Source of the DNA: Primula veris
Lineage: Eukaryota > Streptophyta > Magnoliopsida > Ericales > Primulaceae
Assembly: GCA_963682055.1 (NCBI GenBank)
Contig: OY821746.1
Location: 12,947,992-13,011,991, forward strand
Direction of reading: 5' to 3'
Length of the DNA: 64,000 nucleotides
Both the position numbers and the translations under genes were made by a program. A model generated the notes under the pieces. The model was given only the letters and a program-made list of their open reading frames with translations, did no database searches and was not told the DNA's origin. Positions within the stretch are counted from its first letter, which is position 1. Each line of letters begins with the position of its first letter. Positions 1-11,608 of this stretch are shown one piece after another.

Positions 1-1
1 C

Positions 2-3000
2 AGGAAGGACAAAGGTCCCGAGGTCCGTAGCAGGGTAGAGCGACCACGAGAACCCGAGCCCAAACCACTCCAGATCCCATACCCAACACCGACCAACGAA
101 CATAAGCCGCTCCAGCTCACCTACCCTGTGCCAACCAAGCAGTCACAACAAGGCCGGTTCCAGGGAAGGGAAAAGCAAAAGAGCTTCGAACTGGTCGAAT
201 TGAGATACTCTTTCAACCTGTCGGCTGAAGATATCCTCAAGAATATCCGCAGAGAAAGCTGGTATTCGCGGCCAGAGCCGCTCGCTACCCCCCTGAGCTT
301 AGAGACCCCAAGCATTTCTGCGCCTATCACGAGGACTACGGACACCTCACAGAGCACTGGCGTAACCTGCGGTGGAAAATGAACCTGTGGGGCGATGCGG
401 GGTACCTGGCCAAGTTCATCAAAGGCGTCGGAAATAAAGGCAAACAACTGGCCATTGAGGGAGCCGACAACCGGCAAGGCAAAACAATCAACGTTGTTCA
501 CATGTCACGACCCAAGATCACAGGTGGGAATCGATCACGACAACGGCAATTGGCGCACTTTGGCCAAGTAGCCAAGGCATCACAGTCGTCGACTTCTAAA
601 CGACAATGCACACCTCGACAATATCCGCCCATTTCTTTCTCGGGCCTTGACGAAGAAGGAGTGATTTACCCCCACGGAGACGCCATTAACCTCCGTGTTC
701 AAATCGGCCTTGACACGGTCAGCAGGGTGCTTATTGACCAAGGAGCCTCTTGTGATATAATGTACAGGGAGCTCTTTGACAAGATGGAACTCAAGCTGCA
801 AGATCTACAGCCTACCGATGTCACACTGATCGGATTCATCTCCGAAACGACTAAACCGTTGGGTAAGATCGTCCTCAATGTCACAACTGGATCCGTGTCT
901 GTTCCCGTGGAGTTCTTAGTAGTCAACGACAACTCCGGCCACAACGCGATCTTGGGTCGACCTTGGCTTCACGCCATGAAGGCCATACCCTCGACCTACC
1001 ACCAAAAAGTCAAATACCCAAATGATCGGGGAGAGATCGAGACAGCCAGAGGATGTCAAGAAGATTCAAGACACTGTGAGGACATTACCGCTGCCCTTCA
1101 AAAACAGCTGAGCGTTGTCGAACAACCCACCAGCACAAAGAAGCTGATCAACCACATAGCCAAAACTGAGAGGGTTGTCGAAGAACAAGTAGCAGAGACA
1201 CTTAGGAAGGTGTATATCCCGGGTACGGACGAGGAGCACTATTTCCTTCTCGGCGATAACCTTCCAAAACAGGAATCCGAGGAGTTAGAAGCGTTCCTCT
1301 TCAACAACATTGATAAATTCTCCTGGAGCCCTAAAGACATGCCAGGCCTAGACCCTAAAACGGCATGTCACCACCTGAGTGTTGACGCCGAGTGCAAACC
1401 GATAGCTCAGAGGAGCAGAAAAGTGTTTGTACAGCACATGGCAGCTATAATTGCTGAGGTCCACAAGCTATTAGAGGCTGGAGTCATAAGGGAGGTCTTC
1501 TATCCGAAATGGTTATCCAATCCTGCCGTCGTCCCCAAGAAGAATGGAAAGGAGAGAGTCTGTATAGACTTCACCAATCTCAATAAAGCCTGTCCGAGGG
1601 ACCACTTTCCCCTCCCAAGAATTGATCAATTGGTGGACGCAACTGCAGGGGCGGAACGGATGACCTTCCTGGATGCGTATTCAGGGTACCACCAAATCCC
1701 CCTCGCCCACGAAGATCAAGAGAAGACGTCGTTTATATCGCCTTTGGGAAACTATTGCTATACGGTAATGCCGTTCGGCCTACGCAACGCGGGAGCAACC
1801 TACCAAAGGATGATAACAAGGGTATGTAGAGATCATATAGGGAAGACAATGGAGGTATACATAGATGACATAGTCGTCAAAAGCAAAAAGGCTACATCCC
1901 ACCTTAAAGACCTTAGAGACGTCTTCCAAACGTTGGGCGAGCACAAACTAAAGCTCAACGCGAGCAAGTGTGCGTTCGACATCAGCAAAGGGAAATTTTT
2001 GGGGCATATGGTTAGCCGACGAGGAATAGAGGCTAATCCCGATCAAATCGCAGCTCTACGGAACCTAGCAGCACCCAAAAATAAGAAGCAGGTACAAGAG
2101 CTCACGGGAATGATGGCCGCGTTGAGCAGGTTCATCAGCCGATCCGCAGACAAGGGACGACCGTTTTTTGAATCACTCAAGAAGGATAAGAAATTCGAGT
2201 GGGACCCGGAATGTGAAGCTTCATTCAACAATCTCAAAGAGTACTTGAGGACGCTGCCACTGCTAGTGAGGCCGAACAAAGGAGATATTCTGGCATGCTA
2301 TCTAGCAGTTTCCACTACAGCTGTGAGCGCAGTTATCCTAAGAGAAGAAGGTCGCGAACAATTTCCGATCTACTTCGTCAGCAAGACTCTGGTCGAAGCC
2401 GAAACACATTACCTACCCTTGGAGAAGCTATGTCTGGCATTGGTCATCGCGACCAGAAAATTGCCACACTATTTTGTAGCTCATCAGGTCCAAGTATACA
2501 CGAAATTCCATATCAAGGAATCGCTTCGACGGACCGACATCAGTGGCAGAGTGGCCGCATGGGGAGTAGAATTATCCCAATTTCATATCGAGTTCGTACC
2601 CCGTCATGCCATAAAGGGACAAGTCTTGGCCGATTTCGTCGCGGAGTTCACCAAAGGCTATGACGAGCCTTTGGCACTCTCCCCACAATCACACTGGCAG
2701 ATACATGTCGACGGATCAGCCACCAAGGACGGATCCGGAGCAGGAATCGTCCTAAAGTCTAAAGAGGGAGCAATCATCGAAAAAAGCATAAAACTGGGCT
2801 TCCGAGCTACCAACAATGATGCAGAATACGAAGCCATGATAAATGGCATGCTCATTGCCCGGTCCCTTGGGTGCTCCCACTTAATTGCAAGTTCAGATTC
2901 CATGCTGATCGTCAATTAAGCCATCGGCGAGTACCAAGCCAAGGATGATAGAATGATCCTCTACCAGGAAAAAGTCCAAAGCTTGATGACTACTTTCGAG

Positions 3001-4425
3001 CAGTGCGAGCTAATAAAAATCAACCGCACTGAAAATGCACATGCCGATGCCTTGGCCACCCTAGCCTCGACATTAACACTAACTGACACTCGGTCGATCA
3101 AAGTGGAACTACTGCCGACCCCGAGCATAACCAAAAGAATAGACCGAGTAACGTCAGTACAATATGAACTAGGTTGGATGGACGACATGATTCACTACCT
3201 GCGGAGCGGAACCCTCCCGACAGATAAGATAAAAGCATTGAAAATTACGAGAAAGGCTCCTCGTTTCTGGCTGTCCGACGACGATAAACTGTACAAATCC
3301 AGTTATCGAGGACCCCATCTTCTGTGTGTCCGGTCCGAAATGCAACTACCGGTATTGGAGGAAATCCACGAAGAATCCTGCGGAGCACACATCAAAGGGC
3401 GGTCCCTTGCCAACAAGGCAATGACCCAAGGATATTGGTGGCCCTATATCAAGCGAGACGCCGATGTATACGTCCAACGTTGCGACAAGTGCCAACGATT
3501 TGCCAAGATACCTCGGCTCCCCTCATCAATGATGACCCCGGTATCGGCACCATGGCCATTCGCTCAATGGGCAATTGATATAGTCGGGAAGCTTCCTAGA
3601 GCACCCGACAGCGTTGAATATCTGATAGTGGCGACGGACTACTTCACCAAATGGGTTGAGGCTAAACCTCTTCGCGAAATTAAAGCCAGTAATGTCAAAC
3701 AGTTCATCTGGGAGCACATCATCACAAGGTTCGGTATACCGTACGCCATCGTCGCAGATAATGGCACTCAGTTCAAGGAAGCCAACTTGCAGCTTTGGTA
3801 CGAAGAACTCGGTATCCGAAAGTTCTATTCGACGCCAACATACCCACAGGGTAACGGCCAGGCAGAGGTATCAAACCGAACCGTACTAGACGGCATCAAG
3901 ACAACCCTCGAACAAGCAAAGGGGAGATGGCCCGAGCGGCTACTTAACGTCTTATGGTCGTGCCGAACCACACCGAAGACGGGCACCAAAGAAACCCCGT
4001 TCAGCTTAGCATATGGCGTCGAGGCCGTCATACCAACCGAAATCGGGCTACCCACACTACGAACAACTTTAGTCGAACAAGAAAACAACGAACAAAGAAT
4101 GAGAGAGGAACTCGACATGCTAGACGAGAAACGAGAGATAGCAGCTCTTACACTAGCGAAGTATCAACAAGGCGTTAAGCAAACGTATGACAAGAAAGTG
4201 AAAGGGACCAAGGAGTTCATGGTCGGAGAATTGGTGCTGCGACGAGTAACGGTCTATACCCGAAATGAAACACATGGCAAATTAAGCCCCACCTGGGAAG
4301 GACCATACGAGATCGTCAAGAAAACAAGTCCGGTTACCTACAAACTCAAAAGCGTTCTGTTCGAAAACAGCAGAGGGGAGAAAAATTCTTGGAACGTGGC
4401 TAACCTAAAGAAGTACTACGTATAA
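2..4425 (+). pseudogene. Ty3/gypsy gag-pol polyprotein (Tat lineage), broken by one frameshift and one nonsense codon
   Basis: The C-terminal part of gag reads in frame 2 to about base 282, then shifts to frame 1 (a one-base deletion), where a zinc-knuckle-like C-x2-H-x4-H segment follows at 316-354; its last Cys is replaced by Trp. The aspartic protease carries Asp-Gln-Gly-Ala-Ser at 736-750. RT has the YIDD catalytic box at 1858-1869. The gypsy RNase H is at about 2280-2640 and the second RNase H (HVDGSA) starts near 2700. At 2917-2919 a TAA replaces an expected Gln codon; the same frame resumes immediately and runs to 4425. The integrase has the HHCC zinc finger (about 3340-3500) and a DDE core (AIDIVG, VADNGTQF, GQAEVSNR). 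No chromodomain was seen. The element is not autonomous as sequenced. Confidence 0.9.
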
Positions 4426-4578
4426 GGTGCTACCTTAACCCTCCTGTTTAATGACATTATCTTGTATGTTGAATAATAAAATACAGCTATAATTGCTCGT
4501 ATCTTTCAGCTTAATGGCATTATCTTTCATCTTTTGAATGAATAAAATATCTTGTTATGCTGTCTAACGAGTGCAGCT

Positions 4579-4960
4579 GAAATTCCCAAACGGCATGCCT
4601 ACGGGTAGGCCTAGAAATACTATGAAATTCCCAACATGGCCAAGTGCCTAGGAATACTGTGAAATTCCCAACATGGCCAAGTGCCTAGAAATACTGTGAA
4701 ATTCCCAACATGGCCAAGTGCCTAGGAATACTGTGAAATTCCCAACATGGCCAAGTGCCTAGGAATACTGTGAAATTCTCAACATGGCCAAGTGCCTAGT
4801 AATACTGTGAAATTCCCAACATGGCCAAGTGCCTAGGAATACTGTGAAATTCCCAACATGGCCAAGTGCCTAGGAATACTGTGAAATTCCCAACATGGCC
4901 AAGTGCCTAGGAATACTGTGAAATTCCCAACATGGCATGTCTAAAAGAATGCCTAGGAAT
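4579..4960. repeat. 37-bp tandem repeat, about nine copies plus degenerate ends
   Basis: Units starting GAAATTCCCAACATGG recur exactly every 37 bp at 4624, 4661, 4698, 4735, 4772, 4809, 4846, 4883 and 4920, with a degenerate unit at 4579. Copies are nearly identical. The array begins about 150 bp after the gag-pol stop codon, in the region between pol and the 3' LTR that is hypervariable in Tat elements. Confidence 0.95.
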
Positions 4961-5098
4961 ACTTAAACATATGCAGGTAACAGCTGATCCAATGAGCAAG
5001 GATTAAAGGCAGAAAAGAAACTAGAAGAATAATGCAGGAAATAAAGTAATCAAAGGAACATCAATCTCGTCAAAGGGAACAAACAGGAATAAAAAAAT

Positions 5099-5415
5099 AC
5101 AATCAAGGAAATATCAGTACGACAATGGGAAATATCAGTAATGAAGAAATCAGTACAGGAAAAAAGAAATACAATCAAGGAAATATCAGTACGACAATGG
5201 GAAATATCAGTAATGAAGAAATCAGTACAGGAAAAATGAACCAATCAAGGAAATATCAGTACGACAATGGGAAATATCAGTAATGAAGAAATCAGTACAG
5301 GAAAAATGAACCAATCAAGGAAATATCAGTACGACAATGGGAAATATCAGTAATGAAGAAATCAGTACAGAAAAAATAAACCAATCAAGGAAATATCAGT
5401 ACGACAATGGGAAGC
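5099..5415. repeat. 70-72-bp tandem repeat, about 4.5 copies
   Basis: The phrase AATCAAGGAAATATCAGTAC starts at 5101, 5173, 5243, 5313 and 5383, giving periods of 72, 70, 70 and 70 bp. Each unit contains an internal AATATCAGTA repeat. The array lies just after the 37-bp array and before the first antisense gene, and is followed by A-rich runs at about 5425-5490. Confidence 0.95.
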
Positions 5416-5496
5416 TCAGAACAAAAAAAAAAAGAAAAAGATATATAGTCCTCGCCCGCATTACGGAGGCCAAAAAAAAAAAAAAAAAAAACCGAT

Positions 5497-6006
5497 TTAA
5501 GAACTGCTACTACAGGAGGAACACGATGGTAACTGACCGAGCTCAACCTCTTCGTCATCCGTCGCCGTGTCCCCATCTGTCTCATCGCCATCAAACCGTT
5601 CCTCAGAGATGAGTGCGTCGAAATTGGTCGTATGAGCACCAACGCAGGTCAGCGTCTTACGCCGCGCTGCGAACTCGGCTCCTTTAGCAATCTCGTGAGC
5701 ATCCGAGGCCGCTTTGCGGCGGGCATCATCGAAGGGAAGCGCACGCGCTTCAGTCATCGCCGCCGAAGCATCGTACCTGGATCGGGATAGACGGAAATAC
5801 TTCACCAACATGTTGGCTTTAGTTACCAGCGCTTTTAGTTTATCGAAGTATTTTCCCTTTACACGCCAATATCGATCCAAACGACGTTCCTGAACCTTGA
5901 CAACATGCTCGGCATGACGAACATATTCCCGGAAAGAGGACGCCTGGATTTTCAACTTCGACTTAAGTCGGGCACACTGATCGAGCAATTCGACGTTTTT
6001 GCCCAT
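5497..6006 (-). CDS. Antisense coiled-coil protein of Tat element, 169 aa (cluster gene 8)
   Basis: Intact ORF from ATG at 6006 to TAA at 5497. The predicted protein is helical and charged for about 115 residues (many Arg, Lys and Ala; likely coiled coil), followed by an acidic segment rich in Asp, Glu and Thr and a Ser/Cys-rich tail. No signal peptide or membrane segment is visible. It is the last of the minus-strand genes downstream of pol and is immediately followed by T-rich sequence on its own strand. No TATA box was found close to the ATG. I do not recognise a family; function is unknown. Its base composition (GC-rich, unlike flanking host DNA) matches the rest of the element. Confidence 0.55.
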   Translation of the reverse strand: MGKNVELLDQCARLKSKLKIQASSFREYVRHAEHVVKVQERRLDRYWRVKGKYFDKLKALVTKANMLVKYFRLSRSRYDASAAMTEARALPFDDARRKAASDAHEIAKGAEFAARRKTLTCVGAHTTNFDALISEERFDGDETDGDTATDDEEVELGQLPSCSSCSSSS

Positions 6007-6385
6007 TAAAACGATGTAAGGCCATTTGTCATGTACTTCACTAGCCGCACCAGATGAGACCTCGTCCCGGGCAGCACCAGTAGGTCCTATCCCCGGGCTA
6101 ACTAGGCATGGAGAACCAGCCTAATGCGACGTAGTAGCGTGGGCCTATAAAAAAAAATGGAGAAGAAGGGCACAAATGAATATTCATACAAAAAAAAAAA
6201 ACAAAAAAAAAAAAAAAACGGCCTGCAATAGAAGAACGAAGACTTTTTATACAAAGCTACGAGTAAAATGACAAAACAAGCTGCTACATCATTAATCCGA
6301 TAACCCATCAACAGACGAAGAGGCCTCTACAACGTCAGCAAAATGAATATCTCGCAACGAGACAATTTGAGTCCCCAAACGTTCC

Positions 6386-8406
6386 TGTAACACACTCAAA
6401 ATTCTATAATTAATATTAGATTAAAATAATATATAGATTTTACTATATTTGGATTGCGATTATAGTAAATATGAGTTTTTAAGTACTTTAGTTCAAATAG
6501 TTAGGAACACAGCAGGCAGGCGGGATTGATCTACCATTTTGGATTCTATTTTCTCATAATTTGAACTTATGATATAAATGAAAAGTCTAGACCTATGTTT
6601 TATCTTTCCAAATATATAAAATTTGAGTAAATTGGACTTGTATGAGAATATTTGTGGCTATTTTAGTAACATGATATCAGAACAGTCCAGAACAGCATAT
6701 GTGTCAACTTGTAGGACAATTTAGACCAACTTCTATTACGAATTAGGAAATGTACAAAACATGAAACTTTTAGATATTTCTCTTGTCGGTTCAGACATAT
6801 ATCCCATGTTCCATTTGGACACATATCGAATTCTCTGTGACTATTTTAGTGAACAGGTGTCCTGAAATTTCCAGAACCGCATATGTGTCATATTGTAGGA
6901 CAATTTAGACCGACTTATCTTACGAATTAGGAAATGTACAAAACATGAAACTTGTAGATATTTCTCTTGTCGGTTCAGACATATATCCCATGCTCTATTT
7001 GGACACATATCTAATTCTCTGTGACTATTTTAGTGAACAGGTGTCCTGAAATTTCCAGAACAGCATATGTGTCATCTTGTAGGACAATTTAGACCGACTT
7101 ATCTTACGAATTAGGAAATGTGCAAAACATGAAACTTGTAGATATTTCTCTTGTCGGTTCAGACATATATCCCATGCTCCATTTGGACACATATCGAAGT
7201 CTCTAGGAAGCTTTTAGTGGACAGATGTCCTGAAAACAAAATTCAGCACATTTAATGCACAAGACACATAGTCACCTTTCCAACACTATATATACCCCCT
7301 ACACCCCCTCACACTTCATCATACTTCAACAACCTATAACCTTATATAGATATTACAATATTATATTAAGATTACAAAGTTTCTTTATACTAAAGTAGTA
7401 TAATCATAAGATATAAACACTATATATAGAAAGAGAAAGAGAAAGATTACTATATTTAGTGGGTAATAAAAGCGTAAGTCGGGGTGTGACGAAGGTCAAG
7501 AGACATAGCCAAGCTCAGTTAACGGTTAGAGGTGGGTTCGAAACCTTAAAGTTATTATAATATTGTCTTAATATCCTTTTGCGTTACATTTTCAAACTTG
7601 AGGTATGTTTTATGATTAAACAAATGTATATAACGATTCATATCTGAAATTTAGTGGAATTTGTTTTGCTTATTTGATATATCATGGCATGACATTTGCA
7701 TTGATCCTCCCGGTTTGGGAGAGGTTTGTCCACCCAGGATGGGGTGCGACTTGTCTACCTAGAGTGGGGTATGACTTTTCTGCGACTATGTCCACCTGGA
7801 GTGGGGTGTGACGTGTCTACCTAGAGTGGGGTATGACCTTTTTCGCAATGTTTGGTCCGCCTAGAGTGGGGCGAGACTTTTGGTACCACGTGTAATGGGA
7901 TAGACATTACACAATCAACTTGGGCTCAAGGACATGACACATGCATTATTGGAAAAATAATTATGAACATGCATCATATTGAATATATATTTTTCTCGTT
8001 ATTTGCCTAACCATCTTTTTTGCAGGAAGTTATATGCAGTTACGGTTTATACTCACATATTATACTTTATTATAGTTTCTTTAAGTTAGTAGTCCTACTG
8101 AGTATTTTCAAGGAAATACTCATCCCGTTGCTTATATAATTTTGTTTCAGATATCGGTAGTGATAAAGCAAATCTAGCAGGGGTCGAGGAGCGGAGTCAT
8201 TAAGTTTGTTTTTTTGACTTGTTTATGTAAGACACTTGTAAGATAATTTCCAAATAAAGTTCCCAATTTCTGGTTTGAAATAAAGATATGTATTTCACTA
8301 TAAAGTATGTTTATTCGTATCCAACTTTTCTTACAACTCTATTTTTTTATTAATTTAGAATAAAGTTTTGTTATCATTGAAAAAAAAAAAAAAGGTGTTC
8401 CTCACA
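6386..8406 (+). mobile_element. Solo LTR (2021 bp) with 5-bp target duplication GTTCC
   Basis: The insert begins TGTAACAC and ends CTCACA (TG...CA). It is flanked by GTTCC at 6381-6385 and 8407-8411. A TATA box (TATATATA, 7287-7294) and AATAAA motifs near 8242 and 8278 support plus orientation. There is no gag-pol, so it is a solo LTR left by LTR-LTR recombination. It is AT-rich, unlike the surrounding Tat element. Superfamily is not determined; the length and TGTAACAC start are compatible with a gypsy-type LTR. Confidence 0.85.
6650..7225. repeat. 184-bp tandem repeat inside the solo LTR, about three copies
   Basis: TTGTAGGACAATTTAGAC recurs at 6709, 6893 and 7077, a 184-bp period, in the part of the LTR upstream of the TATA box (U3). 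The third copy decays after about 130 bp. A second, shorter set of repeats (core GAGTGGGGT followed by GAC) lies at about 7735-7885 downstream of the TATA box. Repeats in U3 are often transcriptional enhancers, but that is inference. Confidence 0.9.
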
Positions 8407-9112
8407 GTTCCTGTACGACCGCATCCAATCGGTTCAAGGCAACCGTGGTCTCAGTTACCCCGGCCATAGCATCACCCATGCGCTCTGCCCGGGCAACACC
8501 ACGCATTCCTTTTACATGTTCAAGCACCTCTAATGCGCGACTTCGGGCCCAATACGCTTTGGCAAAGGATCACAACAGATCCGCGTCCTCGAAAACGGCC
8601 CCGAGCACCAAGTTCAGGCTCGTCACACGGCCTCGGGCTTTATCACGAGAGCGCCTAAGCGCATCAAGTAGCTCTTTAGCCTTTCCCTTATTCGCCGTAT
8701 AATAGGCGGTCTTCTTGCTGAACTTCTCACCCAAGTCACGTAGTCGAATGGCCAAGTTTGAAATATGAATATTTAGACCATCGATTTCACGACGAGCAGA
8801 ATCCAGTTCAGAAGTTAGGGACGCGTTAGCTTTTTTAAGACCGTTTATAACATCGCCTTCGCTACGACTAGGCGAGGTCCCGACCACCATGGCACGGTGG
8901 TTAGCGGGTACCTGACAAGTTGTTTTTACATCCTTCAAAAGACGACGACCCACAAACAGGGAAATTAACAAGAAAAGCCCAACAGAAAGAAAACATAGCA
9001 CCTATATTATCACTCCCCAAAAGAATATCTTTCTAGTTACAAACGAGACCCATAACTCGGGTACCAAAAGACTTTATGCTAAGATACAGAGACATATATT
9101 ACAAGTAAATGG

Positions 9113-11608
9113 TCAAGGCTCCACCTGAGGGGACACGGGTGGGGGGACCACGGCAGCAGCAGATTGAGGAGTAGTAGGAGCCGAACCGACATGGGGACGA
9201 GGGGCCGTTGAAGTAGCATGTCCAGGCAGCCGCGGGAGTTCCTCATCTCGAAGATTGGCCCAATCCTGTGGTTTCGGAGGTGCTCCTTGCGGACAGGGAT
9301 AAACCAACTCCGACCACGCCCGATCCGATAACGGAACCTTAGCAAAGCTTAGCGCCCGAACATGGGCGCAGTAAACGGAGAAATTCGCCATCATTGCGAG
9401 CTTCGCCTTATCCTCTGCGTGCGCCGCCTTCAGGTCCACCACCTCGGATGTTCCGGCCTCTACATCCTCTGCCAGGAGCAAATTATCCTCTTTCAAAAGG
9501 TCGTGCTTCTTGACCCACTCCTCTTTTTCGGCCCCCAACTTATCGATTTCCTCAGTCAGGCGTAAGTTGTCCCCCACCAACTTCTCATTATCAGAGGTCA
9601 ACTTAGCCATCTGCTGTTTCTCCTCGGCCGTTATTTTGCTTTCGGCCGTCAGCTTCTCTTTCTCCGCCTCTAGCTCGGCGACCAACTGCACTTGCTGAGC
9701 TTTATCCTCGACCATGGCTTTCTTTTCGGCCATCAGCTTATCGTTCTCAGCCTCTAGTGCTGACAACTGGTCCTTTAACACCGCGATGTCCAAGAAAACC
9801 TGTATTTAGAAACATTAGACACCAGCCGAGATAAGAGCATCACGACTTATATAACAAAATATATACGCAACATACCCGAAGCGCGTCAGTACTGGCCCAT
9901 TCTATAACCGACATTGCAGGAAGAGCAGCTATCTTCTCTGCATCCTTGACCACGAGGGGCTTAAGAGCAGTATACCCCATCCTCAAGACTCGGGGTTGCT
10001 CCAATAGTTCACCCCTACACCGATCAATGTAACGGGTCATTGCAACCCCGTCCACCAACACCTTCTCGGGTTCGTCGAGAGCCTCATCCTCGACACCCAT
10101 CACAACATCCACGACATTCTCCTTGCCGACCTCCACTTCCACCCCCACGTCCTTCTCCAAATGATCGATCTCAGGGGACCTATGCTCGATCGCTTCCTCA
10201 GCACGAATGGGCGAGCAAACGGGCAGATCTATCGGATCCTCGGTAGGGATAGGCGAGATGACAGGCAAGGTCATCGTATCCTCTCCCATGTTAGTCAAGA
10301 GGTTTATATGTCCGAATACATCGTCGATCGACCCCTGAAACACAATAATACCCATGGACCGGGCAAGCGCAAGGATAACCAATGAAGAAGTCAAAAACTG
10401 AAACAAGACGACATATAAAGCAGGGAACATCGAAGTCAAAAGGCAAATATTCACAAAAACAAACACTTACATCGAGGTTCGCAGCAGCCTCCCCGGTGGT
10501 ATCACCTTTAGTCGAAGCGATCACCTCCACACCCCGGCCAGCTTCGGCAACCTCCACACTACTTGAGGTCTCACCCCCTTTGGCCCTCTTCGGGGAGCCA
10601 ACAGCGGGGTCCGATGCTCGGCGCTTAGAACGAGTGGTCTTTTTCCCTCCCCTAGAAGCGCTTCGAGCCCGGAACACTTTCAAGAATTCCTCCTCGGGCT
10701 CTTTGGGGATCTCGGGCGCAGGATTCCCCTTGGTCACCGGCCCCATAGGGTACCCGAGCAGCATGGGAGCAGTACGGCTCGCAGGATCCGGCATCGGTCT
10801 AGGCCCCCACCATTTCCAAAGAGCTAACAGAGCCTCTACATTGGGAGCGCCGAGGTCTGGCATAGTGGGAGCATTGGTAGCCGGTCCAGGAATCTGGTGT
10901 CCCGCACAACCCCATTCACCGGAAGCAATAACGATACCAAGATTGCGCTCTTTGTTGGTATCCGGCAAACCGGTAACGAGCCGGCAAAAGGCACGCATGG
11001 TCTTCAAATACGAGCTGCGACGCTCAAAGCTCACACTATAGACTCCGAAGACGTCCTTCAGTTCAATAGGTATTACGGACAACTCCGATAACCTTTGGAT
11101 ACCATTCAGCGTACGGTAACCATTTAGGGCCAGTTGGGCCGGAGCAATCTGGACGGCCTCAAAGAACGAAGCCACCCAGTTAGTAAACGGAAGCCGAAGA
11201 CCCCCAGTAAAGAATGCCGAAGAACGTACAGCAACTTCTCCGACAGGAACAAATCCCATCACCTCCTCGTCAGAAACAGGCAGCCTAATGTGTATGTTAT
11301 CCGGTATTCCGGCGAGCCTCTTAAAGTCCTCTTCCACAAATGTGCCCACTTGGGCCAGACTTTGGGACAGAATTTCCTATCCAAACATCAAAAATTCCAT
11401 CAAAACACTAACCAAAAGCACATCAAACAACGAGAGCCACGCCCCCCCCCCCCACTCAAATTAACCAGACACCCTACGTTTTACTACCATCCCAATCAAC
11501 ACAAATCCAATACATAAGAACCATCAGACATATATAGACAACCTAGACCACATACCAACGCCACAAAATAATCATGATAAATAAAGAAAAAACACTTACA
11601 GTTATCAT
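9113..11608 (-). CDS. Four-exon antisense gene of Tat element, 686 aa, gypsy-type transposon domain plus coiled coil (cluster gene 6)
   Basis: Predicted exons: 11608-11600 (ATG plus two codons), 11376-10471, 10334-9876 and 9799-9113 with TGA stop. The introns (223, 136 and 76 bp) start GTAAGTG, GTAAGTG and GTATGTT and end in AG; all junctions are phase 0 and the summed frame is open. Residues about 10-190 resemble the plant 'putative gypsy type transposon' domain (Pfam Transposase_28, PF04195). A basic, nuclear-signal-like stretch lies near residues 247-268. Exon 4 encodes a long Glu/Lys/Leu heptad coiled coil (about 461-600) and a Pro/Ala-rich tail. The gene is antisense to gag-pol, so its introns survive retrotransposition. 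The nine-base first coding exon is the least certain part. Biological role unknown. Confidence 0.75.

Larger units (their letters stand above)
6292..8890 (-). pseudogene. Antisense coiled-coil gene of Tat element, split by a solo LTR and an internal stop (cluster gene 7)
   Basis: The frame starts at ATG 8890 (MVVGTSPSRSEG) and runs through a Lys/Arg/Ala/Leu-rich coiled-coil region to a TGA at 8570-8572, then stays open to 8412. There a 2021-bp LTR with GTTCC duplications interrupts it. Removing the LTR and one GTTCC restores the same frame, which continues from 6380 to TAA at 6294-6292. The intact protein would have been about 190 residues. That the frame joins exactly shows the LTR is a later insertion and that this frame was probably a real gene. 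The TGA at 8570 could derive from CGA. A longer start upstream without ATG cannot be excluded. No family is recognised. Confidence 0.65.

Noticed and set aside
121..501. Minus-strand frame of 126 codons over gag, and similar frames opposite pol
   Set aside because: Shadows of the gag-pol coding strand with no recognisable protein features.
5337..5642. Short frames on both strands over the A-rich runs near 5470
   Set aside because: Low-complexity Lys or Phe runs from homopolymers; only the antisense gene ending at 5497 is retained.
6381..8415. Poly-A-ended insertion (LINE/SINE) with a 9-bp duplication GTTCCTGTA
   Set aside because: The A-run at about 8379-8394 is not at the end of the insert. 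TG...CA termini with GTTCC duplications fit an LTR better; the shared TGTA is partly the LTR's own start.
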